A DNA stretch of 45,773 nucleotides from CAZISM01 sp964541895 (lineage in GTDB: Bacteria > Zhuqueibacterota > Zhuqueibacteria > Residuimicrobiales > Residuimicrobiaceae), in NCBI GenBank assembly GCA_964541895.1, contig CAZISM010000034.1, positions 1-45,773 of the forward strand, given 5' to 3'. The stretch's first letter is position 1. Every line of letters begins with the position of its first letter. The position numbers and the translations under genes are program-made. Below, in pieces: positions 32,722 to 41,517 of the stretch. The notes under the pieces were generated by a model, which saw nothing but the letters and a program-made list of their open reading frames with translations, ran no database searches and had not been told where the DNA came from.

Positions 32722-34502
32722 TTGCTCAATTGTAATACCGAGTTGGCCAGATCCAACACCATATTCCGGTTTTTATATGTAACAACCATTTTGCCGCTGC
32801 CGGCGGCAGAGGTGATGTACGGCGACTCAAACAGCGGGTACGATGTTGCATCTTCGATTTTGCCGTTGAGCAGCCGCAGGCCCGAATAGCTGAATTCCAT
32901 GGTCTGACCGTCCAGGGTGGTGTAACGGATATGCGGGTCGCGTTCGAAATCGATCCGTTCGACGTTGGCCGCTGTGACCGCCTGTTGAAACGCGGCGAAC
33001 GAACTCACCTCGTCGGCCTGTTTCACTTCCAGCACAAATCCGTTCCTGGGCTCGCTGCTGCGCAGTCGCCAGACCTGTTTCTCTTCCAGCCATTGAAAGG
33101 GTTTCAGGGGCAGAAAAGCGAAATACACGCGCGGCGTTCTGCAGATGATCCAGCCCGAGGGATCCTGCCTGCGCTCCAGCAGATCCTTTGAGAAAAAGCC
33201 GTCATAGTGGCGCCAGGTCACATCCGGAGCGGTGAGATCATACAGTCCGATGAGCGTGCCTTTATGCTGGAACAGCTTTTCATAAGGGGAAGAGCCCACC
33301 AGTTTGTCTTCTTTGTCATAGGTGGTTTTGGAACCGACCACATCCGCCACCACGGTGCTGCGCAAGGCAGTAAAAAGCGAACACATGTCCCGTTCCGAAT
33401 AGTAGGGATGAAGCGTAAACAGCGTTGTCACTTCGCCCGGCTTGCCGGCCCGCCAGTTGAGGGCCCAGGTATGTTGCAGAATCTGTTCGGTGTGTCCCCA
33501 TTGCACGCTGCCAAGGCTGTATTCTGCGGTCATATAATCGTATTTATTGACCGCAGGATTGCGCTCGTCATAGTAGCGGATGCGGTTGCGCGACCGTTTG
33601 CGTTCGCGGCTCTCATAGCTCTGCGAACGATCAGTGGCGATGCGGTAGAGAATATCCGGAAGTTTGTAATCGCTGAGCGCGAACACCAGGCAGTTGCCGA
33701 GGAAATTTTGCGGTTTGCCCTGGCCGTCGAAAAGAGGGCGATCGCCGAGAAAGAACGCCGCCATTTTCGTTGTCATGCTCTGCCGCTTGTCAAGGATGTC
33801 AACCTCGTAGAGGCGGCTGTGGGCGCCGCAATAGACGCCATCCAGATAGTCAATGAAAAAATCGGCCAGCAGCCAGTTGATCATAATCTCGGCCCGTTTT
33901 TTCATAACCGGATCACCGGCGTGCTGGTAGAGCATGAACATGGGCGTCAGAAAAAATGTCATATACGCCGGAGAATCAAATTCGCCCTGGCCGATGGTGG
34001 TGGTCAGGTTCATCCAGTGGTACAGCCATCCTTCCGCGTCTTTAATATTTTCCGCAGAGCTCTTGCCGTTGAACCAGGTCGGCCCCGGTTCGTTAGGCCA
34101 GGATTGCGCAGCCAGATACAGGGAGGCGTAATACATCACCCAGTGATTTTCGGTATCGCCGCGGAACGGGGTATAGGTTTTCAGGGCCTGGCGCACTTTG
34201 GCCTTGTAAGCAAGCGGCATATTCTTTTGCCCTTCGAGGTACATGGACATGACCGGGTAAAACCAGAACATGTCGCCGCGGGGCTTGATCGTAAGCGTAT
34301 CGATGATTTTCAGCGCCGTCGGGATATCGGTCTTGGTCGCCAGTTTGACCATGGCGCGATAAGCGTCCGGGCCATACGGCAGTTTTTTATAATAGGTGAT
34401 GATGCTGTCACAGCGCTGCTTATAGGCCTTTTCGTACGAAGCAGCGTTCAAGGCATTGAACATCAGCAGCGTTACTATGAACAGGAAAATAGTTTTCTTC
34501 AT
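32718..34502 (-). CDS. Exported protein of unknown function in the polysaccharide operon
   Basis: 594 residues from the ATG at 34502 (GGAG 9 nt upstream), which gives signal peptide MKKTIFLFIVTLLMFNALNA. Residues ~20-330 are helix-rich with many Trp/Tyr/His (DMFWFYPVMSMYLEGQ, HWVMYYASLYLAAQSWPNEP, GVYCGAHSRLYEVDILDKRQ), resembling an alpha/alpha toroid. Residues ~340-594 are beta-rich (WGHTEQILQHTWAL, GTLIGLYDLTAPDVTWRHYD). That layout is shared by many polysaccharide lyases and heparinase-like proteins, but I cannot identify catalytic residues or a named family. It is coupled by overlap to the wzi-like pseudogene and probably acts on or binds the same glycan in the periplasm or outside. Confidence 0.7.
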   Translation of the reverse strand: MKKTIFLFIVTLLMFNALNAASYEKAYKQRCDSIITYYKKLPYGPDAYRAMVKLATKTDIPTALKIIDTLTIKPRGDMFWFYPVMSMYLEGQKNMPLAYKAKVRQALKTYTPFRGDTENHWVMYYASLYLAAQSWPNEPGPTWFNGKSSAENIKDAEGWLYHWMNLTTTIGQGEFDSPAYMTFFLTPMFMLYQHAGDPVMKKRAEIMINWLLADFFIDYLDGVYCGAHSRLYEVDILDKRQSMTTKMAAFFLGDRPLFDGQGKPQNFLGNCLVFALSDYKLPDILYRIATDRSQSYESRERKRSRNRIRYYDERNPAVNKYDYMTAEYSLGSVQWGHTEQILQHTWALNWRAGKPGEVTTLFTLHPYYSERDMCSLFTALRSTVVADVVGSKTTYDKEDKLVGSSPYEKLFQHKGTLIGLYDLTAPDVTWRHYDGFFSKDLLERRQDPSGWIICRTPRVYFAFLPLKPFQWLEEKQVWRLRSSEPRNGFVLEVKQADEVSSFAAFQQAVTAANVERIDFERDPHIRYTTLDGQTMEFSYSGLRLLNGKIEDATSYPLFESPYITSAAGSGKMVVTYKNRNMVLDLANSVLQLSK

Positions 34503-34583
34503 GGAATCATACTCCAGATTCTGCAGTACCATCCTAATGGGCCGGCGCAAAATTGATAATTGTCTAATCCGGGCGATGATGTG

Positions 34584-34604
34584 GCCGAAGCGTCTCGCTT
34601 CGGC
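34584..34604. repeat. Palindromic repeat, copy 2
   Basis: GCCGAAGCG / CGCTTCGGC around TCT, the reverse complement of the element at 8384-8404. It sits between the Asp-box gene stop and the start of the polysaccharide operon, in a 135-bp spacer. No T-run follows on either strand. Confidence 0.7.
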
Positions 34605-34637
34605 GGCTAGTGGACCACGAATCGCTCAATTCCGGAC

Positions 34638-35639
34638 TTAAAAAATTCCCAGACTGTACACTCGGCCGTCGCATTCGCCGGCGCAGCTAAAGCTGGCACC
34701 GGCGTCGGTGCTGCGCCACAGGCCGTAATTCAACAGACCGGCAAAAAGATAGCGGCTGTCACCGGGATAGAGCACCAGCTTGCGGATGCTGCGATCGGCG
34801 ATCTCGTTCTCCAGCGGCGCCCATTTGTCGCCATAGTTTTCGCTTTTGCTGATGCCGCAGAGATAGCCGCCGCAATAGAGCACACCCCTGTTCTGCGGAT
34901 CGAAAACGACCGTATAGATGGTGCGGCCGCGCATGCCCATGGCGCTCTGGCGCCAGGTTATGCCGCCGTCTTTGCTGATATACACACCGGCGTCGTCGGT
35001 GGCGGCGGCAAGCAGGTTTTCGTCATACGGCGCCACAGCGATGTCGTGCACCTCCCGGCCGGCCACGCCCGCCTGCTGCCAGGAGTCGCCGCCGTTGTCG
35101 CTTTTCATCACACCATCGGCGGTGGCCAGGAACAGCTGCCGCGGATCAGACGGTTTGACGGCCAGGGCGCTGCAAAAGGTCTGGCTGGTCGGCTTTAGGC
35201 CGCTGACGATTTTCTTCCAGGTTTCGCCGTAATCCGTGCTCTTCCACAAACCGAAACTGGAGGTGGCATATACCGTTTTGCTGTCCGTCGGATCCAGATA
35301 CACTTTGGTCACTTCAGTGATCGTCCAATCGGTTAAAACCTTCCAGGTCTGGCCGCCGTCGAGACTGCGCAACACGCCGTTGCCGCAGGCCAAAAAAATG
35401 TTCTGTCCATCCGAACGGGGATCGACCGCTATGCCGAAAATCGAATTGTTCTTCCATCCGCAACGCTGCCAGGTGGTGGCGTCGCGATCGCCGCTGTAGA
35501 GGCCGAACACCTGCACATCCTGACCGACGACAACGATTTGTTTGCGAAAAACGATGGAAAAGTAAACCTGCGGATCGCGGGCGAAAAGCAAAGGGGAGAA
35601 CATCAGGACAAGCAAAAGCGAGAGGACCAGTTTTCGCAT
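34638..35639 (-). CDS. Exported Asp-box (BNR) beta-propeller protein
   Basis: 333 residues from the ATG at 35639 (AGAGG 5 nt upstream; a GTG two codons earlier is less likely). Signal peptide MRKLVLSLLLVLMFSPLLFA. Six Asp-box motifs of the SxDxGxTW type mark propeller blades: SLDGGQTW, STDYGETW, SDNGGDSW, SKDGGITW, SENYGDKW and STDAGASF. The blades repeat about every 45 residues (VDPRSDGQNIFLACGNGVL). The fold is shared by sialidases, sortilin and Ycf48-like proteins. No sialidase Arg triad or catalytic Tyr is evident, so a binding or scaffold role is more likely than glycosidase activity. Its promoter is divergent from the HTH-EIIA gene. Confidence 0.82.
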   Translation of the reverse strand: MRKLVLSLLLVLMFSPLLFARDPQVYFSIVFRKQIVVVGQDVQVFGLYSGDRDATTWQRCGWKNNSIFGIAVDPRSDGQNIFLACGNGVLRSLDGGQTWKVLTDWTITEVTKVYLDPTDSKTVYATSSFGLWKSTDYGETWKKIVSGLKPTSQTFCSALAVKPSDPRQLFLATADGVMKSDNGGDSWQQAGVAGREVHDIAVAPYDENLLAAATDDAGVYISKDGGITWRQSAMGMRGRTIYTVVFDPQNRGVLYCGGYLCGISKSENYGDKWAPLENEIADRSIRKLVLYPGDSRYLFAGLLNYGLWRSTDAGASFSCAGECDGRVYSLGIF

Positions 35640-35715
35640 GAGCACCTCTTTATTGCAGTTTGGCGGCTGTGACCGAAACGCCGCTGATTAATGCGGGGCT
35701 AGATCATAACAGCGT

Positions 35716-35743
35716 AAAATACATATTTCTGCGCAAAAGTCAA
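35716..35743 (-). promoter_or_regulatory. Sigma70-like promoter for the Asp-box gene
   Basis: Minus strand TTGACT (35738-35743), 16 nt, TATTTT (35716-35721), about 75 nt before the ATG at 35639. Confidence 0.5.
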
Positions 35744-35788
35744 AGATTTTGTTGCTGTTCAAGGCGGTAAACATTTCAGGAAAAACGG

Positions 35789-35817
35789 TTGCATAACAAA
35801 AATCAGTTGTCTATATT
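35789..35817 (+). promoter_or_regulatory. Sigma70-like promoter for the HTH-EIIA/Ehr operon
   Basis: TTGCAT (35789-35794), 17 nt, TATATT (35812-35817), some 64 nt before the ATG at 35881. A second -10-like TATAAT lies just downstream without a well-placed -35. Just past the predicted start site is GTATC-CAT-GATAC (35833-35845), an inverted repeat placed where a repressor could block transcription. Confidence 0.5.
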
Positions 35818-35832
35818 ATGTCCTATAATGTC

Positions 35833-35845
35833 GTATCCATGATAC
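35833..35845. promoter_or_regulatory. Candidate operator in the Ehr-operon leader
   Basis: Inverted repeat GTATC / GATAC separated by CAT, about 9 nt after the likely transcription start. The first gene product has an N-terminal HTH, so self-control is a fair guess. Half-sites of 5 bp are short enough to arise by chance. Confidence 0.3.
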
Positions 35846-35880
35846 ACTTGACCTGTAAACTGCCATTTTTGTGAACGCCT

Positions 35881-36558
35881 ATGGAATTGACTGTCAAAGA
35901 TCTGGTTAAACTGTTCAACGTGACCGATCGAACCATTTACCGCTGGATTCAATCGGGCCATTTCCCTTTTTACAAAGTCAACGAGCAGTACCGCTTTAAC
36001 CGGGTGGAAATGCTGGAATGGGCGACAGCGCAAAAGATTCCCATTTCGCCGCAAATTTTTGCCGAACCCGAAGGCGGTGCGTTGCCCACCCTCACCCAGG
36101 CGATCAGGATCGGCGGCATCCACTATCGTGTCGAAGGCAAAGACAAAGAGAGCGTGTTCAAATCCATCATCCAGATTTTACGTTTGCCGGAAGAGGTGGA
36201 CAGTGAATTTCTGCTGCAGGTATTAATGGCCCGTGAATCTCTGGGTTCTACCGGCATCGGCGAAGGCATCGCCATACCGCACGCCCGCAATCCCATCGTG
36301 CTGCACATTCCCAAGCCCATGGTGGCCCTCTGTTTCCTGGAACAGCCCATTGAATTTGCTGCTCTGGACGGAGAGCCGGTGAGCATCATTTTTATGCTGG
36401 TTACGCCGACGGTGCGTTCGCATCTGCACCTGTTGTCCCGCCTGGCCTTTGCCATCAAAGACCAGGAGTGGTCGGCGCTGCTGCGGCAACCGGCGACACG
36501 GGAAGAGCTCATCGAAGCGCTGCAAGCCATCGAATTTCGCATTTCATCGAACAAATAA
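35881..36558 (+). CDS. HTH (excisionase/MerR-type) fused to PTS EIIA (fructose/Ntr type)
   Basis: 225 residues. Residues 1-50 form a winged HTH of the excisionase type: LTVKDLVKLFNVTDRTIYRW, then GHFPFYKVNEQYRFNR and EMLEWA. Residues ~75-220 are an EIIA domain of the PTS_EIIA_2 family with phosphorylatable H134 in GIGEGIAIPHARNP, and the late segment FMLVTPTVRSHLHLLSRLA. The ribosome site is weak. The next gene, the first Ehr subunit, starts 9 nt after the stop, so this is an operon-leading regulator. No EIIB, EIIC, HPr or EI gene is in the window, so the phosphate donor is unknown. I infer control of the Ehr operon by a phospho-relay or metabolite signal. Confidence 0.85.
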   Translation: MELTVKDLVKLFNVTDRTIYRWIQSGHFPFYKVNEQYRFNRVEMLEWATAQKIPISPQIFAEPEGGALPTLTQAIRIGGIHYRVEGKDKESVFKSIIQILRLPEEVDSEFLLQVLMARESLGSTGIGEGIAIPHARNPIVLHIPKPMVALCFLEQPIEFAALDGEPVSIIFMLVTPTVRSHLHLLSRLAFAIKDQEWSALLRQPATREELIEALQAIEFRISSNK

Positions 36559-36567
36559 ACACACAAC

Positions 36568-38538
36568 ATGGAACTCTACGTCGTTTCCCTCTTGTTCTAC
36601 GCCGCCGGCATGGCGGCCATTTCAGGTTTAAAGAAAGAGTCGCACCTGATCGACCGGATCGGAGTGATCGCGATGGTGTGCGGCAGCGTGGCCGGTCTCG
36701 CAGCTGTAGCGCTGACGCGTGAGACGCTCGTCACCTGGCAGTTGCCATGGAGCTGGCCGTTTGCCACCTTGGCTTTTGCCGTTGATCCGCTCAGCCGGTT
36801 TTTTCTTTTTGTTTTTTATCTGATCCTGCTGCCGATGTCGTTTTATGCCTATGCATTCACCCGTCAGGGGTACAGTCCGTCGGCCAAAGCGTTTTGGAGT
36901 TGCCTGCTCGCGTTGCTCTTTGGCATGGGCTTGACCCTGATGGCGGATTCCCTGCTCCTCTTTATCATAGCCTGGGAAGCCATGTCGTTGGCCGCGTTTT
37001 TTTTGGTCATTCACGACGACCTCAATCCGGTCAATCGTCAGGCGGGACAAGTATATCTGATTGCAAGCCATATCGGCACCGCTTTTCTGTTCATACTGTT
37101 CTGGTTGCTGGCGCCGCACACCTCTCTCCTGTCGCACGCCGCCGCCCTGCCGTCGGCGCTCAAGAACGGGGTGTTGATTTTTGCCATCATCGGTTTCGGC
37201 GTTAAAGCCGGCCTGGTGCCGTTGCACATCTGGTTGCCGGAAGCCCATCCGGCGGCGCCGAGTCCGGTGTCTGCGCTCATGTCCGGCCTGGTCATCAAAA
37301 TCGGCCTCTACGGCATTTTGCGCATCGCGGTGTTGTCGCTGCCTGCGCCGGAGTGGCTGGGGAAAATTCTGGTGATCCTGGGTGCTGTCACCGCGTTATC
37401 CGGCATTCTTTTCGCCGCCATAGAACGCGATCTAAAAAAACTGCTGGCCTTTTCCAGCATCGAGAACATGGGGATTATCTTTCTCGGTTTTGGTCTTGGC
37501 CTGATCGCCTGGAGCAAGGGCTGGGCCATGGTCGCCGTGTTGGCCTGGCTGGGCGGCCTGCTGCACATTTTAAATCACGCCATCATTAAATCCCTGCTTT
37601 TTATGAGCACCGGCGTCATCTACTCCCGCACACATACGCGCGATCTGGAAAAACTTGGTGGACTGCTCAAAGCGGCTCCGTTTGCCGGCAATACCTTTCT
37701 CTTTGCCGCGATGGCGTTGGCCGGCCTGCCGCCGTTGAATGTTTTCCTGGGCGAGCTCTTGATCTATCTGGCCGGATTCAACGCCATCCATGTAGCCGAT
37801 AAAGGGTTCACCTTCTGGCCGTTGCTGGCCATCCTGGCTTTGACCATTGCCGGCGGCATGGCGGTGCTGACCTACAGCAAAGCCTTTGGTCTTGTGTTTC
37901 TCGGTGAACCGCGCTCCGGTCACAGCCGCATAGACCGTCCGGTCACCACCCTGGAAAAAATCCCCATGCTCCTGCTCGCGGCCTGTGCCGCCATGGTTGC
38001 AGCCATCGCCTGGTTGACCCTGCCGCTGCTGGCGCCGGTGCTGGCACAGATCAGCGGTCAATCAGCAGACGTGCTCGCCGGCGGCGTTGACACAGCCCGG
38101 CGGGTCTTGTCCTATGTCGCCATCGGCAGCGCCGGTGTGGTGTCGGTCGCCATCCTGCTGCTGGGCGTGAGGCGGCGGTTGCTGCGTCATCGCACCATCC
38201 AGCGACAGGTGACCTGGGACTGCGGTTATACGCTGCCGAATGCGCGCATGCAATACACCTCCGGTTCATTCAGTCAACCGCTGACCGATGCGCTGGCCGG
38301 GCTGGGCTTTATCGAACGACAGCAGCAAAAACCTGAGGGGCTGCTGCCGCAGGACGCTTCCTTTGGCGAGCAGGTACGGGAGCCGTTCCTGTACAAAATC
38401 CTCTATCCGGCGTTCACCAAAGTGGACGAAATTCTCGCCAGACTGCAGTGGATGCAGAACGGCCGTCTGCACTTTTATATTTTATATATCGCCGCCACGC
38501 TTTTACTTTTGCTCATCTGGTATGGAGTCCGCTCATGA
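36568..38538 (+). CDS. Ehr complex antiporter-like subunit (HyfB/NuoL family)
   Basis: 656 residues, about 14-16 membrane helices. Proton-conducting transporter (PF00361) marks: GFGVKAGLVPLHIWLPEAHP with the conserved Lys, APSPVSALMSG, KKLLAFSSIENMG, and a central Lys in LNHAIIKSLLFMSTG. The length and the hydrophilic C-terminal stretch (CGYTLPNARMQYTSGSFSQP) are HyfB-like. That stretch is well known from hydrogenase-4 subunit B, where it ends in a final anchoring helix (here HFYILYIAATLLLLLIWYG). There is no clear ribosome site; translation is probably coupled to the upstream gene 9 nt away. It should move H+ or Na+ driven by the electron-transfer arm. Confidence 0.9.
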   Translation: MELYVVSLLFYAAGMAAISGLKKESHLIDRIGVIAMVCGSVAGLAAVALTRETLVTWQLPWSWPFATLAFAVDPLSRFFLFVFYLILLPMSFYAYAFTRQGYSPSAKAFWSCLLALLFGMGLTLMADSLLLFIIAWEAMSLAAFFLVIHDDLNPVNRQAGQVYLIASHIGTAFLFILFWLLAPHTSLLSHAAALPSALKNGVLIFAIIGFGVKAGLVPLHIWLPEAHPAAPSPVSALMSGLVIKIGLYGILRIAVLSLPAPEWLGKILVILGAVTALSGILFAAIERDLKKLLAFSSIENMGIIFLGFGLGLIAWSKGWAMVAVLAWLGGLLHILNHAIIKSLLFMSTGVIYSRTHTRDLEKLGGLLKAAPFAGNTFLFAAMALAGLPPLNVFLGELLIYLAGFNAIHVADKGFTFWPLLAILALTIAGGMAVLTYSKAFGLVFLGEPRSGHSRIDRPVTTLEKIPMLLLAACAAMVAAIAWLTLPLLAPVLAQISGQSADVLAGGVDTARRVLSYVAIGSAGVVSVAILLLGVRRRLLRHRTIQRQVTWDCGYTLPNARMQYTSGSFSQPLTDALAGLGFIERQQQKPEGLLPQDASFGEQVREPFLYKILYPAFTKVDEILARLQWMQNGRLHFYILYIAATLLLLLIWYGVRS

Positions 38539-39443
38539 CGTTTGTCTATGCCATACTTGCGTATATTCTCAGCCTGGTCCTGGCGCCGAGTCTGCCGGGC
38601 GTGATCAACCGCGTCAAAGCGCTGTTTGCCGGTCGCAAAGGCCAGCCCATTCTGCAGACCTATTACGATCTGTTCAAGCTGTTGCGCAAGAGTCTGGTCT
38701 ACAGCCGCAGCACCACCTGGATAGTGGCATGGGGCAGCTGGATTTCGCTGGCGGCGCTGCTGATGGCAGGCACACTGTTGCCCTTTTATAACCTGGCCGC
38801 CATTCTGCATTTTCAGGGTGACATCATCCTGTTCGCCTATCTGTTGGCGCTGGCGCGGTTGTTCATCGTGCTGTCGGCGCTGGACACCGGTTCCAGTTTT
38901 GAAGGCATGGGCGCTAACCGCGAGCTGATGTTTTCCATGCTGGCGGAACCGGCGCTGTTCATCATCCTGGCCACGCTGGTGCGGCAGAGCGGCGAGCTTT
39001 CTCTGGATGCCGTATTCCGCTCCAGCAGCGGCATCCCCTCGTTTGCCGCTCCGGAAACCGCGTTGCTGGTGATCAGTCTTTTTCTGGTCTTGCTGGTGGA
39101 GAACAGCCGTATGCCGTTCGACGATCCCAACACTCATCTCGAACTGACCATGATTCACGAAGTGATGGTGCTCGATCATGGCGGCCCGGATTTCGGCATC
39201 GTCACGCTGGCCGCGTCCCTGAAATTATGGCTGTTTGCCGCGTTCATCGCCAACCTGTTGCTGCCGTCGCTGGCCATCGCCGTCTGGCTCAAGCCGTTTG
39301 TTCATCTCGGCCTGATCTATCTGGTCGGCGTGCTGGTCGGCATCACCGAATCCACGGCGGCGCGCGTGCGGTTAACGCAGATCCCGCAGCTGCTGTTTGG
39401 TGCGGCTGTATTTGCGCTGTTGGCTTTTATCATCGCCAGGTAG
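38535..39443 (+). CDS. Ehr complex NuoH/HyfC-like membrane subunit
   Basis: 302 residues from the ATG at 38535, which overlaps the previous stop by 4 nt (ATGA); upstream codons in the same frame lie inside the previous gene. About eight helices. NuoH/HyfC signatures: GRKGQPILQTYYDLFKLLRK near the N-terminus, and ENSRMPFDDPNTHLELTMIH in the middle with its acidic cluster. In complex I and group 4 hydrogenases this subunit forms the bottom of the quinone or proton-entry channel and joins the arm to the membrane part. The cluster is intact here, so coupling should be possible. Confidence 0.92.
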   Translation: MTFVYAILAYILSLVLAPSLPGVINRVKALFAGRKGQPILQTYYDLFKLLRKSLVYSRSTTWIVAWGSWISLAALLMAGTLLPFYNLAAILHFQGDIILFAYLLALARLFIVLSALDTGSSFEGMGANRELMFSMLAEPALFIILATLVRQSGELSLDAVFRSSSGIPSFAAPETALLVISLFLVLLVENSRMPFDDPNTHLELTMIHEVMVLDHGGPDFGIVTLAASLKLWLFAAFIANLLLPSLAIAVWLKPFVHLGLIYLVGVLVGITESTAARVRLTQIPQLLFGAAVFALLAFIIAR

Positions 39444-39448
39444 GTTAT

Positions 39449-40090
39449 ATGCATTCGACCATTGATATTCTGCTCGTCCTGCTGCTGCTCATCGATCTCT
39501 ATGTTCTCAGCATCAGCCGTCTGCACCGCGCCATCAAAGTGGTGGCGTTGCAGGGCATCGTGCTGGCGATCATGCCGCTGTTAAGCGAAGAGGCCATAAC
39601 CCTGCACAGCTGGTTGCTGGTGCTGGGGACGCTGGCGATCAAGGGCATTGTCATGCCCTATCTGCTCTTTCGCGCCATTCGTGAAGTTCATCTGCCGCGT
39701 GAGATCGAACCTTATGTCGGCTTTATGCCTTCGTTGATCTGGGGCATGGCCATGATCCTGATCTCTTTTTTCGCCGCCAACCGTTTACCGTTGCCCCTGG
39801 CGGTCAGCTCGCGTTTATGGGCGCCGGTGGCCTTGTCGGCTGTCATGATCGGCTTGTTTCTGCTGGTGGCGCGCAAGCAGGCCATCATGCAGGTGTTGGG
39901 TTACCTGGTGCTGGAAAACGGTATTTATATTTTCGCCATGGCGCTGGCGGCGCAGATGCCGTTTCTCGTCGAACTGGGCGTGCTGCTCGATCTGCTCGTC
40001 GGCGTATTTATCATGGGCATCATTTTGAATCACATCAAAGAGCATTTTGATCATCTTGACATCGAACAATTGACTGTTTTGAAAGACTGA
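39449..40090 (+). CDS. Ehr complex HyfE-like membrane subunit
   Basis: 213 residues from the ATG at 39449, with AGG about 6 nt upstream and 5 nt after the previous stop. Longer in-frame codons (to 39227) lie inside the previous gene and are not used. About six helices, opening MHSTIDILLVLLLLIDLYVL. HyfE is related to NuoK plus part of an antiporter subunit. The segment QVLGYLVLENGIYIFAMALA matches the NuoK helix with a buried Glu, and IILNHIKEHFDHLD ends the protein. It is expected to sit next to the antiporter subunits. Confidence 0.87.
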   Translation: MHSTIDILLVLLLLIDLYVLSISRLHRAIKVVALQGIVLAIMPLLSEEAITLHSWLLVLGTLAIKGIVMPYLLFRAIREVHLPREIEPYVGFMPSLIWGMAMILISFFAANRLPLPLAVSSRLWAPVALSAVMIGLFLLVARKQAIMQVLGYLVLENGIYIFAMALAAQMPFLVELGVLLDLLVGVFIMGIILNHIKEHFDHLDIEQLTVLKD

Positions 40091-40092
40091 CC

Positions 40093-41517
40093 ATGCTGTT
40101 TGCCATTATTCTTGTGCCTTTGTTGTTGGGTCTGGCGGCTCTGCTGCTGCCCTGGCCGCGGCCGCGGCGCGCCCTGCTCCCTATTGCGGCCGTTGCCCAC
40201 TCTGGCCTGACGCTGTCGCTCTCTTTTCAGCAGGTGCCGCCGGCGCTGTCCGGCTGGCTGGCGCTGGATGGGCTGGGGCACTTTTTCCTGATCATCGTCA
40301 GCATCGTTTTCATGATCACCGGTTTTTATACCGTAGCCTATCTCAAAGAGGCCGGTCACGAAAAATCGCAGCGCGTCTTTATCGGCTGCCTGATCATATT
40401 TCTCAGCACCATGTCCCTGGTGACGATTTCGCAGCATTTGGGTCTGTTATGGGTGGCGGTGGAAGCCACCACGCTCGTCAGCGCGCCGCTGATTTTCTTT
40501 CACCGCTCTCCCCGGTCCCTGGAAGCGGTCTGGAAATACCTGATCATCTGTTCGGTCGGCATTGCTCTGGCTCTGCTGGGTACCTTCTTTCTCGCCGCAG
40601 CGGTCACAGCCACCGGTTTGACCGCTTCGCTGGTGCTGCAGGATCTGATTGCAACCGCCGGCTTCCTCGATGTACGCTGGCTGCAGGCATCGTTCCTGTT
40701 TCTCTTTGTCGGCTATGGCACGAAAATGGGCCTGGCGCCCATGCACACCTGGCTGCCCGACGCGCACAGCGAAGCCCCCTCGCCGGTTTCTGCTCTTTTG
40801 TCCGGCGTCTTGCTCAACTGCGCGTTTCTGGCGCTGCTGCGCATTCATCAGATCTGCATGGCGGCCGGACAGGCTGATTTCAGCCGTTCCCTGTTTCTCC
40901 TTTTCGGACTTGCCTCCATGTTTTTAGCCGCAGTGTTCATGTTGCGACAGAGCGATTACAAACGGCTGCTGGCCTATTCCAGCGTAGAGCATATGGGCAT
41001 TCTCTCCCTGGCCACGGCCCTGGGGCCGGCAGCGGCTGTGTTTGTCATGTTGCACAGTTTGAACCACTCTTTGACCAAATCCATGTTGTTCATCACATCC
41101 GGCAACATTCTTTCCCTGGCCGGCAGCAAAGCCATGGAGCGCGTACGCGGCTTGTTGCGTTCGTGGCCGGCCACCGGCATTCTCTGGAGCGCCGGACTGT
41201 TAGCCATCGGCGGCGCGCCGCCCTTTGGCCTTTTTATCAGCGAATTCAGCATTCTCGGCATTGCTATGAACGGCCGGCGTTATGTGGTCACGGTGCTCTA
41301 CCTGCTCTTTCTCACCATGGCTTTTATTGCCCTGATCAAAACCATGTTGAACATGTCCTTTGGTCCGGTGGCAGAACCGGTCCTCGACGTGCACAAAAAA
41401 GCGCGCGTCTATCCCATCGTTCTTCTGCTGATCATGATTCTGCTGCTCGGCCTCTATATCCCCGACTGGCTTTATGAGCTGATCCGCAACGCCGCCAGAC
41501 CGCTGGGAGGTGCATGA
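40093..41517 (+). CDS. Ehr complex second antiporter-like subunit (HyfF/NuoN family)
   Basis: 474 residues, about 14 helices, starting 2 nt after the previous stop. PF00361 features: GYGTKMGLAPMHTWLPDAHS with conserved Lys, then APSPVSALLSG, KRLLAYSSVEHMG, and LNHSLTKSMLFITSGN with a second Lys. It differs from the first antiporter-like subunit by its length and lack of the CGY tail, and corresponds to HyfF or HycC-type second copies. Two such subunits in one complex suggest more than one ion-translocating unit. The last 4 nt overlap the large-subunit start. Confidence 0.9.
   Translation: MLFAIILVPLLLGLAALLLPWPRPRRALLPIAAVAHSGLTLSLSFQQVPPALSGWLALDGLGHFFLIIVSIVFMITGFYTVAYLKEAGHEKSQRVFIGCLIIFLSTMSLVTISQHLGLLWVAVEATTLVSAPLIFFHRSPRSLEAVWKYLIICSVGIALALLGTFFLAAAVTATGLTASLVLQDLIATAGFLDVRWLQASFLFLFVGYGTKMGLAPMHTWLPDAHSEAPSPVSALLSGVLLNCAFLALLRIHQICMAAGQADFSRSLFLLFGLASMFLAAVFMLRQSDYKRLLAYSSVEHMGILSLATALGPAAAVFVMLHSLNHSLTKSMLFITSGNILSLAGSKAMERVRGLLRSWPATGILWSAGLLAIGGAPPFGLFISEFSILGIAMNGRRYVVTVLYLLFLTMAFIALIKTMLNMSFGPVAEPVLDVHKKARVYPIVLLLIMILLLGLYIPDWLYELIRNAARPLGGA

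Noticed and set aside
33207..34556. 449-residue plus-strand frame antisense to the unknown exoprotein
   Set aside because: It is a shadow of the real minus-strand gene, which has a signal peptide and ribosome site; the antisense product lacks recognisable motifs.
39227..39448. 74-codon N-terminal extension of the HyfE-like subunit
   Set aside because: It lies entirely inside the NuoH-like gene in another frame; the ATG at 39449 fits the operon spacing.
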